A stretch of DNA of 35,458 nt from Rhizoclosmatium globosum (taxonomy: Eukaryota > Chytridiomycota > Chytridiomycetes > Chytridiales > Chytriomycetaceae), in NCBI GenBank assembly GCA_002104985.1, contig MCGO01000312.1:1-35458 (forward strand). Direction: 5' to 3'. The position numbers and the translations under genes were made by a program. Shown here piece by piece: positions 21,277 through 31,451 of this stretch. Under the pieces are notes generated by a model. The model did no database searches. It was not told the origin of the DNA and saw only the letters and a program-made list of their open reading frames with translations. Numbering within the stretch: position 1 is the first letter of the stretch; each line of letters starts with the position of its first letter.

Positions 21277-23296
21277 TTATTCATGCAAATAATTAGGCCT
21301 TTCTCCACGCTCCACTTCCCTTCTCAACGTCTCTACAAACTTTTCGTTCCCGCTTCTTGTTTTGGAATCACGTTCCAAACCGGGAACTTGTTTGCGTACA
21401 TTCGCGTAATCCGCATACAATGACCTTGACACTCCCGGCTTCTTTTTCTTTTCCTCGCCAGAGAAGCCCTTGGATACAGTCTGAATTACGGTCCCTGTAT
21501 CCAGAGATCCAGCACCTTCTTCTCCTGTAAAACCGACCCCACCCTCCAGACTCTTACGTTCTGCTGACTTCCCCGCAACAACCTCTTTAGCCGTGCCAGC
21601 TTCAATCTCTTTCTTTGGTGCAGAAAACTCATTTTCCAACACCTCCCACTCGTCAGTCGAAACAGCCTCTCGACTCTCCACCTCCTCCACCCGAATCTCC
21701 ACCTGCCACTTCTCCGGCCTAAACCGCTTCACACTCTCCGGATCCTTACAAAGCCGATACGAATTCTCCACAACCCAAAGCCTCCACTTCGTCAAAGGCC
21801 CTTGCCCCTCCTTCAACCCCTCCACAACCGGCTCCGCAAAAACAGCAACATGCTCACAATCCCTCGCCGGCTGCAACGTAACCCTCACATCCCCCTTTCC
21901 CCCATACCTCTCCACAACAAGATCACAAACCCGTTCCGCCATCTTCACCGCCATCGAAAACGCCGCATCCCCAAACGCACACCCCCCAAACAAAATCCGA
22001 TTCATCCGTTCCCGCGACAAGTACTCAAACCCAAACATCTCCTTCGTGTTATGGTACGCGACAAAGATGCCGTCCATGCCCCCGATCCGGACTTGCAGGT
22101 TGTATTTGAGCATGGCGGAGCGGGCGGTGTCGTGGAGCTCGCGTTCGTAGGAGGTGAGGAGGCCGTGTGGGTGGGTTAGCTTGTAGAATGTGTTTTCGCG
22201 GTAGTTTGAGGGGTCCATGCGGATTGCGACTGTTGCGCGGGTTTTGATGTCGAAGGTGCCGAGGGAAGGGTGGTGGCAGTCGAGTTGGGAGCGGAGGAGG
22301 AAGCCTTCGATGTTTGCGTAGTGGAATGCTGTTTAGGTTGAGAGGGAGATGGATGGGGTTAAGGCAAACGAAATTAATAGGGGGGGTTGCAGGGTGGGTA
22401 CCTTCTTCTTGAGGGTATGTGTGTCCGGGTGGAGGTTTAAATGATTTCAGGTACGTCTCGTATTCTTCTTTTGGGGCTGTCAACAGCTTTTCCATGGACT
22501 TTCCTTGTTGCATCAAGATTTCGTTTGGTTTCACGTCTGGAACCGCGTCATCTGCCACCTCTTCCAACTCATCAATGGCAGCTTTCTCCTGGTCGATGGA
22601 ATAAATTCCGTTGTGGTGTTTGAGGATGATTGAGTGTGGTTTTCGCTGGAATGAAGTAAAGTTTCGTGGTTGGTCAGCAAAAGGCTGAGAGAATTCGGAA
22701 ATGTTAAGGCCGCGATTCTCAGTGAGGACATGGTAGAACTGTGCAAGGACTGATGTGATTGAACTTGTTGAGCTAAAGTACTTTTGTTTTTGGCTTTCCG
22801 TTACTTCTCGAAGAATCTTCATGAGTTTTACTTAATTATTATGGATGAAAATGAGATGGAATATGTACCGGGTCGCCAGATGCAATCTTGTAAGCTGGCA
22901 GAGCATCAAAGTTGAATTCGTCCGGCTGAGCCAGATTCTGCAAGATTGGATCAAAGTTAAAAGTATTTGTTCGCGTATCCTGAAGCACGTGAACGCCGGG
23001 ACTGTGAGGGAAGTGTTTTAGGATACTGTGATACTTTAGGCAAGCAAACTGTACCTAAACAGAACCCGATCTAGGCCATGAGCAAGTCGAGCAACAGGAA
23101 TGTGTTTAGTTTCTTCGTGGATTACTCGTTCGAATCGGAAAGGAGAAGCTGCGAATTTGAATGAAGGGCCCTTTGGCGGTGGTTGAATCTGGCGAGGACC
23201 AGGCCGCTTTCTCGGAGCATTTGCTGAATTGGCTCCTTTTATGATCCCATTTCCATTTGAAGGACGGAAGAACGGCCCTTTCTTTGGTGGTTGCAT
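21277..23296 (-). CDS. PET127: Pet127-like mitochondrial RNA-processing protein
   Basis: In yeast Pet127 is a mitochondrial membrane-associated protein needed for 5' processing and stability of mitochondrial RNAs. Exons 23296-23055, 23001-22869, 22816-22402 and 22328-21277 give 613 residues with all phases consistent. Seen family features: LAHGLDRVLFSPGVHVLQD, FNFDPILQNLAQPDEFNFDA, RSQLDCHHPSLGTFDIKTRA and VRIGGMDGIFVAYHN. A charged Glu/Lys-rich C-terminal tail follows. The ATG at 23296 comes straight after CAG, so a 5' exon with the import signal may be missing, although the divergent TRAP-beta start is only 71 bp away. On the coding strand the last exon passes from C-rich to strongly G-rich. 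Confidence 0.9.
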
Positions 23297-23367
23297 CTGA
23301 ATCCAATCTAAGTGATTTGAAGGTAAAGTAAAAAACAAGAACAAAGAAAAAGAAAAAGAAAAAAGAA
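23297..23367. promoter_or_regulatory. Shared divergent promoter, Pet127 / TRAP-beta
   Basis: 71 bp between two start codons on opposite strands, with an A-rich (AAG/AAA repeated) run leading into the TRAP-beta ATG. No TATA box recognised. Confidence 0.45.
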
Positions 23368-24343
23368 ATGCAGTTTCCCCACCTTTTCGCTCTTCTCTTT
23401 GCCCTGTTTTCAATCTGTGAAGCCGGTGTTGTTGTCCACAAGTCCTTTAAAGAACGCATTCTGATCAAGGGAAAGAACGCAACGGTCGTTATTAGTGCGT
23501 TCAACAGAGGCCCTGGTTCGTGCTTATTATTCATGTATTCACAGTGTCATCCTAATCACGCTGTCCAGAACCCGTGCACAACTTTATCGTGGAAGACAGA
23601 ACATTCAGAAACTTGTCTACGTATGCTCCAGTCGCTGGAAAGCACTCGAGGCTCTTCAAGTCAATTGCTGTGTGAGGGCCCTTCTTCCTTTCAATCCCGA
23701 AGCATACCGAAACTGACCCTTTCCCTCGATGCATTCATCTGATTTATGCAGCAATGAGAGCGCTTCCTTCTGGTTCGTTGTGAGACCCACTGTTGCTGGA
23801 ACCCACCAGGACCAGCCTGCAAACTACAGATACAAGGACCACGCGGATGTTCAACACGTGAGTTTAAATGCGATCCTATGGCATCAGATTTGCAAAGATA
23901 TCGATGGATGTTGGTTGGATGTCGTCGGGAAAGAAATGGTGTTGAAGGAGGATGGTCTCGTGACGGCTCATCAGATGATTGGAAACAACCTACTCAGCGC
24001 CCGTCAATCAGCGAATCATTATCAAATCATACTTTCAACGTTTAAACAATTCAAACTGAATTCGCTCCCGTCAACTTCACTCCACTACTCCTACACCCTG
24101 TCCACATACTGTCACTGAGTCCTAACCAAACTAACCTGCAACCAGCACGGTTTCTCCTCCTTCTACCAAGCCTTCCCCGTCTTCACCGAACAAGAAGCTG
24201 CAAAACTCGGTCTCAAGACTCAATCAGGAAACAAGTCGTACATTCTCGTTGCGGCCTTCACTGCTCTTGCCGTATTTATTGGGTACGCATACAGAGAGGT
24301 TCAGAAGGAGTCTAAGAAGGAGAATGGCGGGGATGATGAGTAA
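23368..24343 (+). CDS. Translocon-associated protein subunit beta (TRAP-beta/SSR2)
   Basis: ER membrane protein of the TRAP complex that assists Sec61 translocation. Exons 23368-23515, 23569-23671, 23752-23857 and 24147-24343. Seen: signal peptide MQFPHLFALLFALFSICEAG; lumenal beta-sandwich with family-like features (an ILIKGKNATVVISAFNRGP strand, FIVEDRTF, SASFWFVVRPTVAG); a late transmembrane helix (YILVAAFTALAVFIGYAY); and a short Lys/Glu cytosolic tail. The third intron is unusually long (289 nt). Joining exon 3 to exon 4 at CAG|CAC leaves the final frame one base off by my count, either a miscount or one more deletion-type break near 24155-24180. Confidence 0.78.
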
Positions 24344-24999
24344 ATTAGGATCAGTTTAATTATTGAAGTGGGGGTATTTCGGTGTTGTTTCGTGGAGTGG
24401 TTTGGAATATGGTTGGAACTCAAAGGGGCGAAGATTGTAAGAAGGAATTTCATGACCTTATAATTAAAGACTCGGTGTATGTGCTTTTTAGTTATGTTTT
24501 TCCATGGTCCATGGATGTGTTGGGATTGCCACAGTTTTGGTTACATGCCGTGGATCACGCTATCGTCGTAATACACATAGAATCGTCAATTCGTTATCTT
24601 TTTAATGTGATACGAACAGAGTTGGTGTGGACTGTGGCTGATACAATTTCAATGATTCCTGGTTAGGAGAACAACCAACATACTATTTAGCACAATACTA
24701 TCAAGTACATGCTTGCGTCTTATCAATTAAATTGACTGCAAATTGGGGTTTGTATTCCACGTAATTTAATCCTGGTTGATGACACTTTCCAATTTCTTGC
24801 CAGTTACGGCAGATCCAACCTTATTGCACAAACTGTAAAGGCATTTAGGTCTGTCATATGACGGCGATGATACCAGTCAGTCAGTGACCAAGCCGTTATC
24901 AAAATCTCCACAACAAGAAAGCAAGAAACGTGTCTGATGTCAAAGAATATCCACGAAACCCCTATTTTCCTCACCTCCTCTCTCGCGATAAGGAAAGCC
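24344..24999. other. Gene-poor stretch with one unsupported ORF
   Basis: About 650 bp between TRAP-beta and the secreted-protein gene. A 94-codon plus-strand frame (24382-24666) shows no motif or splice signals and is probably chance. The rest is AT-rich and may hold the 3' end of one gene and the promoter of the next. Confidence 0.4.
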
Positions 25000-25006
25000 T
25001 ATAAAT
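25000..25006 (+). promoter_or_regulatory. TATA box of the secreted cysteine-rich gene
   Basis: TATAAAT lies 72 nt before ATG 25072, followed by a pyrimidine-rich leader (CCCTCCCTCCTCC), a typical layout for a highly expressed fungal gene. Confidence 0.5.
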
Positions 25007-25071
25007 TCCCTCCCTCCTCCATCATTCCCTCATCCAAAGAACCTCCTTCCCAAAAGAAACCCCTCAAAAAA

Positions 25072-25440
25072 ATGACCTCGTTCACACTCCTCCTCTCTCT
25101 TCTTACCGCCATTTCCTTCGCGGCCCCAGTTCCACCTCAAAACGGTTCTCCATGCAAGTCAAAGACCGACTGTCCCTCGGAATCCACATGCTGGTTCTAC
25201 AAGCTCTCCGACAACGCATCCGCCGGTGTTCTTGGAATCTGCCGTCCAGCCGCGCATTACAAGTATTACTGTGGCGGTGACGCTTCGACGGACCCGTTGA
25301 GCGCTTCGCTTCCGAAGGTGAAGAGCGCTGATAACCCGAGCTCGTTGATTCGTGGGGTTTGTGATGTTGGGTTCAAGTGTATTGCTATTCCTGAGAATGC
25401 GGTGAATTATTCGCAGGGAGTTTATGGGAACTGTTTGTAG
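25072..25440 (+). CDS. Small secreted cysteine-rich protein
   Basis: 122 residues from ATG 25072, which sits in a good context (AAAAAA before ATG) downstream of the TATA box; the longer frame from 24937 would put transcription signals inside the coding region, so I reject it. The start (MTSFTLLLSLLTAISFAAP) is a signal peptide. The mature part has eight cysteines in the order C-x5-C-x5-C, C, C, C-x5-C and a final C one residue from the end, enough for four disulfides. No family recognised; size and cysteines resemble effector-like or surface proteins of fungi. No intron. C outnumbers G by 50 to 19 at 25072-25200, and G outnumbers C by 39 to 16 at 25321-25440. Confidence 0.75.
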   Translation: MTSFTLLLSLLTAISFAAPVPPQNGSPCKSKTDCPSESTCWFYKLSDNASAGVLGICRPAAHYKYYCGGDASTDPLSASLPKVKSADNPSSLIRGVCDVGFKCIAIPENAVNYSQGVYGNCL

Positions 25441-25499
25441 GTTTTTTTTGTTAGAAAATGTGTTGGAAATAAAAGATGTTCATTGCTTACTTGTGTTTA

Positions 25500-26764
25500 T
25501 TATTTGCGGCTCCTTCTTCCTCTACCTGAACTAGTATTTTGAGTGGAAGGTTCCTTCTCAAGCGATGTTTCCCCACTCAGAACCTCTTCAAACAATTCCT
25601 GCTGCTCTCTCCCAGACATGTCCCTTTCTTCTACCCTCACATCCTTCCCTTTATCCCCTCTCTTCCTCCTCTTCTCCATTTCCACCATTCCATCACCCTC
25701 CTCATCACCTCTCACTTCATCCACCTCATCCTTCCTCGAAACAGGAATATCAAACAAATCACCCCACACACTCTTCCTCGCATCTCGATACACATCCTTC
25801 CCATGCCGCTTCGCAACAACGTGTCTCTCAATTTCGCCAGAAGGCATACACGCGTCCATAATCACGTGTCCGTCTCGCTTCAACGGGGTTTTGATGAGAC
25901 GCCCGGGGATCGTCTGTGGCGTGGTCTGTGGAGTTTGGGGAGGTGGGTTGCGTGATAGAATCAGGTACGTGAATGAGTGGATGTTTTGTATGTGTAACAG
26001 TTTCGCCTAAATCACTTGTTATCAGTATTTTGATAAAAGGAAGAGAGTGGGGGTTTTTTTTACCGTTTTCGGAGTGTACGGTTCTGGGTTTGGGAAGAGG
26101 CAGTGAGGGGATTTCGTTTTTAAGAGGGGACAGGTTTTTGAGTGTGTACATGGTGCTATTATTGAGCAGGTTGTGTGGGTTTCTAGGAGGTGGGTTCGGG
26201 CCTTTAGGAGGAGGGATGTTGATTTGGGAGTTGAGTTTTCGATGAGGACCTGTATGAGGTATATTAATCGGGGATTGGGAGAGAGACTGTTAGTTTACGA
26301 GATTATCAGCTGTCATGTCCCAGAGTGTATCGAGTGTGGATGGAATCACGGATTCAGGGAGAGTTGAAAGCTGAAAGTTTGAAACAACCAAGTCGTGTCG
26401 TTCATCCGGCTCTTTATAGTCGAAAAGGAGACGAGGAAGGAACTGTTTCGTTGGATATGATGAAGCTATTTGGATGTGGGATGAGATTGGTTCACAACGT
26501 TGAAGGGGGAGTGTACAAGTTGAGCTCTCAATCGCCTTCAAGATATTCTGGTCTGAATTCACGCCAATAACAAAATTCAAGCTTGGAATCAGCTCAAATG
26601 CCTGGCTTGGAGCATCTAAGTCTTCACAGGAACCACAGACAAAGCCCTCACCTCACAACATCCTTATTCGCATTCCACACCAGCGCCGATCCCGTCCCCT
26701 TCATCGCACTTCCACTTAATCGGACTCGGGAAAGCACCTGCCGGGTCAAAGCGGAACACGTCAT
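25500..26764 (-). CDS. Rsm22-like mitochondrial ribosome-associated methyltransferase-family protein
   Basis: Rsm22 associates with the mitochondrial small ribosomal subunit and has a SAM-methyltransferase fold with a cysteine/iron-sulfur motif. Exons 26764-26657, 26601-26299, 26249-26064 and 26006-25500 give 367 residues, all in phase. Seen: motif I-like KGTGSALVWNANKDV, HDLVVSNFQLSTLP, TLWDMTADNLVLIENSTPK, the cysteine motif APCTHSKTCPLLK...HC, HSFTYLILSR and, late, EIERHVV...DARKSVWGDLF. A Glu/Arg-rich tail ends the protein. The ATG at 26764 opens a basic amphipathic stretch (TRQVLSRVRL) suitable for mitochondrial import. The N-terminal helical region usual before motif I is missing, and the divergent carrier gene leaves no room for it. 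Confidence 0.82.
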
Positions 26765-26842
26765 GTCTTAATTCACAGATTAGTTTAGTTCTCTCTTTCT
26801 TTCTTTTTTCTCTTTTGGAATTCATCTAAAAAAGCAGAAGAA
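26765..26842. promoter_or_regulatory. Shared divergent promoter, Rsm22-like / Rim2-like
   Basis: 78 bp between start codons of two mitochondrial genes. A long pyrimidine tract (CTCTCTTTCTTTC and more) lies on the plus strand near 26790-26816. No TATA box. Confidence 0.45.
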
Positions 26843-28370
26843 ATGTCTGTTGTTGCACCTGCGAATGCACGGACTGTTGACGCAACTGTCGCAAAGACCC
26901 GGAATCACCGAGATAACTTTTGGTTGCATTTTATGGCGGGCGGGTGAGTGTTTAGTGTGTAGAACTGAGAGTGGTTGGGGCTTGTGAAGGCTAACTGTGT
27001 TTGGTGTAGAATCGGAGGCACAGGTAATTGTTGGATTGTAGCTTGAAAGTGAAGAGATGTGGAGTGGTGGTTGGATGGATTGTGGTTGTGTAGTTTGGTT
27101 GGATTCTGTGTTCAAAATGGCTGATTACACCCTTGTCCAGTTGGTGCATCTGTTACTTGTCCCCTGGAAGTCGTAAAGACCCGTATGCAGGTAACCATAA
27201 CCTTACTACTCTTTTAATGGGCCGGTAAACTAACCTGCTTTCACTTGAACCAGTCCTCACTGTATCAACCTCAATCAGTCACAGCAACTGCTTCAGCAAA
27301 GTTTCAGCCTATCCGTCTCATCACCGATAACATCAAATCAGTCGGAACTGCTCTGAAGTAAGCACACAGATCCGATATGTCCGCTGTTCGCATCTAACGA
27401 AGGATTTGTCACCTCCTCCTTGTTTCAGAACTATCCGACAGCAAGAAGGGATCTTTGCACTATGGAAGGGGTTAGGACCGAATCTTGTCGGTGTTGTGCC
27501 TGCAAGGTAAAAGGACACTTTGTTGGATGTGGGAATGAGTCACTGACTTTTTCTGGACATAGGGCGATCTACTTCAGCTCATATAACCATGGAAAGCAGT
27601 TTTATACATCCTTGAATGGTGGAAAGGAAACGTCGATTGTTCATATGTTGAGCGCTGCCACAGCTGGAATGGCGACTGCTCTATGTGAGTATCCCTTGGA
27701 TTCCAGAGAAAAGTCTAATGTTATTGTGAAGGCACAAACCCGATTTGGTTAGTCAAGACTCGTATGCAGCTTCAAAACGATGCCGCAAAATCAGGAAAAC
27801 TCGCCAACGCTGTTCACTACAAGAACAGTTTCCACTGTGCTCAACAAGTATTCCGAACAGAAGGAATCCGAGGTCTTTATAAAGGCTTATCTGCGAGTTT
27901 CTTAGGTACACACACATAATCCAATGCTTCTGAGCCACAAACAAATACACTAAATCAAACACAAAGGTCTCTCCGAATCAACCCTCCAATTCGTCCTCTA
28001 CGAATACTTCAAACAACAACTCCTCCACTCCAAAAACGAACAAGCCCGCCTTTCATCTGCAACAAACACAACAGGAACACAGAAAAACCTGGAATGGTTC
28101 AACACAATTGGGGCCGCCGCATCCGCGAAACTAATCGCCGCCATCGCAACGTATCCACACGAAGTCCTGCGGACACGGTTGAGAGAGTCCGCGGGTGGAG
28201 GTCGATACACGGGGCTTGTGCAGAGTGCGGTGTTGATTTATAGGGAGGAAGGGATGGGTGGATTGTATGGAGGTATGACGGCGCATTTGTTGCGGGTTGT
28301 GCCGAATGCGTGTATTTTGTTTGGGACTGTTGAGTTTATACTGGCTGTTGCGGGTGGGAATGAGAAGTAA
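26843..28370 (+). CDS. Mitochondrial pyrimidine-nucleotide carrier, Rim2/SLC25A33-36 type
   Basis: Inner-membrane carrier expected to exchange pyrimidine nucleotides for mitochondrial RNA and DNA synthesis. Eight exons (26843-26943, 27010-27023, 27141-27190, 27254-27357, 27429-27506, 27563-27684, 27732-27905, 27967-28370) sum to 1,047 nt, 348 residues, all in phase; exon 2 is only 14 nt. Three carrier repeats are visible: [24 protein letters not shown] and [12 protein letters not shown]. The [20 protein letters not shown] opening and the TNPIW signature mark the Rim2/SLC25A33-36 branch. The final exon turns from C-rich to G-rich. Divergent from the Rsm22-like gene. Confidence 0.9.
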
Positions 28371-28530
28371 ACGATGATATGAGGGAACTTGAAAGGGTTT
28401 TAGAGGCTCGGGTGGGTTTAATGAGAATGCTGTTTTACTAGTTGTCTGATGTGCAACATGTTATGAATATATTTCTTTTCTGCATATTATATACATTAGT
28501 TTATTTGGTTCGAAGAAAACTTGGCCACAA

Positions 28531-29121
28531 ATGCAACATCGAATCGAAACATATGACCGACACACGCCGGTCCCTGTCCTTTTTCGATTACTCCAGTTTT
28601 CCAATGCAGAGTTTGAAGCAGTGATGCTGGAGCATCCACCAAAGTTTCCAGAGGACACTGCGAATCCAAACGCATCGTCCATTGTGCACTGGCAGGTTTC
28701 TACTTCTCTTTCTCCAACTTATTCTATCAATTTAACGATAGTTTTTGAATAGATGCTCTTGAATGAAAAGAAGGGCCGAATCTATGCAACAATAGACCCA
28801 TCCACAAACACAGCCTCGGCCCTTGTATTCACATACGAAAGAGTAGCATTATCAACACACGTATGGTTAGCTGTAACTGGCCGAGACCATCGACGGAAAG
28901 GACTCATGCGAATGCTGTTTGAAACTGTGGAGAAAGATGTGCGGGACCATGGCGTGCAGAGTGTGACCGTGAATACGCTGCCTGAAGTGTTTGTGAATAT
29001 GCCCGTGTTTCTGGAGAGGCAGGGATACGTGTTGATTGGGGATGAATGGTTGGGCGAGAAGGGGAGGACGAGGAAGGCCAAGTACGGCAAGTCCCTTCAG
29101 GAGTATAAGCGATGTTGGTAG
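28531..29121 (+). CDS. GNAT-family N-acetyltransferase
   Basis: 177 residues from exons 28531-28695 and 28753-29121 (57-nt intron, phase 0). The acetyl-CoA-binding motif appears as VTGRDHRRKGLMRMLFETVE (an R-x-x-G/A-like loop before the pyrophosphate helix), preceded by the strand HVWLAVTG and followed by VQSVTVNTLPE and a VFLERQGYVLIGDEW end strand. The substrate is not predictable. A short cytosolic single-domain enzyme, no signal peptide. Confidence 0.78.
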
Positions 29122-29257
29122 TAATTCACGTAAATAAATACAGTATATTTACTGTTTATGTTATTCTTTTGATAAGAATGTGTCTTTTAAGATCTCCCTC
29201 CAAGTCGAATCACCAAATCACCGAATCACCAAAACAAATACCTCAAACAAACAACGA

Positions 29258-31338
29258 ATGGATCCCGCCACTCGCCGAGTTCTTCCCTGTTTTCCGTGTC
29301 GCTCCAGCCGAAGAAAGTGTTCGCTTTCCCGTCCAATTTGCGATCGCTGTCAAGTCAAAGGGCTTCCCTGTTCGTATCCAACAACCAAAACAGGCATGCC
29401 AATTGCCCCAATTCACCAAACGTTACCTGTTCCATTGACACCGGTTCACACGCCGAAACCCTTGAATTCGAATGTGTCGCTGGCCGATGCGTTCAATTCT
29501 GAGTTGGATCACTTGCTTCAGCTTCAGCTTGATTCGGATGAGTGCCAAGTGCAGGATCCGGATCTGATGCCGACCTTGGACGACTGGCTGCTCCTCCACA
29601 ACTACATCTTTCAGGACGGGAAGGTGCCCGATAATTACTGCAACTTCAGGAAACTGGTCGATACCTTCTTTCAGGAACCGCCGCCTTTGAGGTACGCTTT
29701 TTATTGTACTATTGAACTTGATGAATGCTGTGAGACTGTTCTGGGGACTTCATTCTCGCATGTGACGTCACATGACCTCTTTTGTTAGTTTAACGCAATT
29801 AATGATGAAACACCTTAAAATTAGGCTCATAATGTGTGCTTTGGCGGCATATGCAAAACGAGACAAGCTGCCTGCCAACATTGCCCTAAACTTTTATAAA
29901 CGTGGTCGCAAAGCCGTACTTCGATCCTTCGACCGTCCTTCTCTCCGCAGCATTATGGCTTTCTACTATATCAACAATTTTGCAATTGAAAATGGTCAGC
30001 CTGAAATAGGGAAACCATTCTTTGTGAATGCGCTACATCAAATCGTCATGTTGAAGATGGATATTGACCCAGATGATTCACCCTGGCTGGATCACTTGAA
30101 TCTGACGGAAATGGAGAAGGAAGAACGGAGGCGGGCTTATTGGGCGTGCTTTTATCGGCTACACTGTAAGTCCACTCAATTAGATGCAACATTTCTCAAG
30201 TCTTGAAATAGTATTCCAAAGCATGTCAACCGACCGTCTCCCTGTCCAACTCCGCCTCGGCCTCGTAAAACCCCCTCAACCAATCATTGATGGCGACTAC
30301 GAATTCTCAGCCCTCCCCGAAGTCAGTTCGCTCGCTGCTATCTACTACATAATCACAGAAATCAAAACTCACTACACATCAAATATCCCCGTCTCTCTCG
30401 CCTCTATCCTGAGTGACCCGACCCTCCACCTCCTCTCCCACCACCTCCACCAAATCCAAACCTCCATCCCAAAATATCTCATCTTCCTCCCTCAATCCCC
30501 ATACACGTTCACACCTTCCGACGACATCCGCTTCGCCCAACAAATTGGAGCATTACCATACGGCTGCCTCTCCGGTCTCTCCCAACTAAACCTCGCCTAC
30601 CACGCCGCAACATGCCTCATCACCCGTCCAACCCTATACCTCTCCTCCCTCCCCCTCTCCACCCTCCCCTCCCTCCTCCAACCCCTCTCCACAACCATCC
30701 TCGTAAGCACATGGACACAATCCCTCACCGCCGCCCTGACCATAGCAACCGTCGCCCGGTTCTTCTTCACAGCATCCACAAACCCTCTCGTTCCACCCAC
30801 ACTACGAACAAACACAACTCCATACAAATTCACAGCCGTGAGTCTCTTTGAGTCTGCGGTTGTGCAGTGGTTCTGCGTGTGTCGCATGCACGCCTCGAAT
30901 CAGGCGGCGGTGTTTGGTGGGTTTGCGGTGGAACGCGTTTTGGGGAATATGAGGGATTTGGGGGGTTGGGTGAGAGGGTTTATGGAGGGTGGTGGGGATG
31001 AGGCGTTGCAGCCTTTGGTTGATGTTTTGGAAGGGATGATAGGGGAGGTTGAAAGGGTTGTGCGAGGAAGGAGTCGTGGGGAGGATGGTGTGAGGGATTT
31101 GGTTACGGGATGGAGTGTTGGTGAACCTGGGTTAGAAGGGGTTGAGAGTGTTGAAGTTGGAATGAGGGTGTTATCTATTGGTGGGGATGTGGGAGTTGAA
31201 GAGATTGTGTTGGCGGATCCGAAAGTGTTTTTGGGGTTGCTGGGATTGGAGGTGGGTGGAGTGAGATGGAAGGGGAGAGGGGAGAAGGAGTGGAGAGAGT
31301 TCTGGCGGAGCGAATTATGTAATTTAATGACGTTGTAA
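29258..31338 (+). CDS. Zn(II)2Cys6 transcription factor with Fungal_trans-type middle region
   Basis: 633 residues from exons 29258-29691, 29825-30165 and 30212-31338, in phase. The N-terminal cluster is C-x2-C-x6-C-x5-C-x2-C-x6-C (PCFPCRSSRRKC...CDRC...C). A middle homology region follows: MCALAAYAKRD, ALHQIVMLKMDID, EKEERRRAYWACFYRLH, then FQSMSTDRLPVQL, typical of fungal trans-activator domains. DNA targets are unknown. The last exon shows the extreme strand-composition switch: 34 C and 4 G in 30601-30660, 2 C and 30 G in 31021-31080. Intron 1 is longer than usual (133 nt). Confidence 0.88.
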
Positions 31339-31451
31339 TATAGTATCTATGTAGTTAACTCGAAAAACAATGGTGGTAATTAAGAAGGATTGTTGGTTTA
31401 GCTTTGCTTGGCTTCAAAACTTATCTTGATTTGAAGCCTAAAATTAAGCGA

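Noticed and set aside
24382..24666. 94-codon ORF after TRAP-beta
   Set aside because: No motif, signal peptide, splice context or composition typical of the neighbouring genes; likely chance.
24937..25071. N-terminal extension of the secreted protein
   Set aside because: Would place the TATA box and leader in coding sequence and hide a clear signal peptide at ATG 25072.
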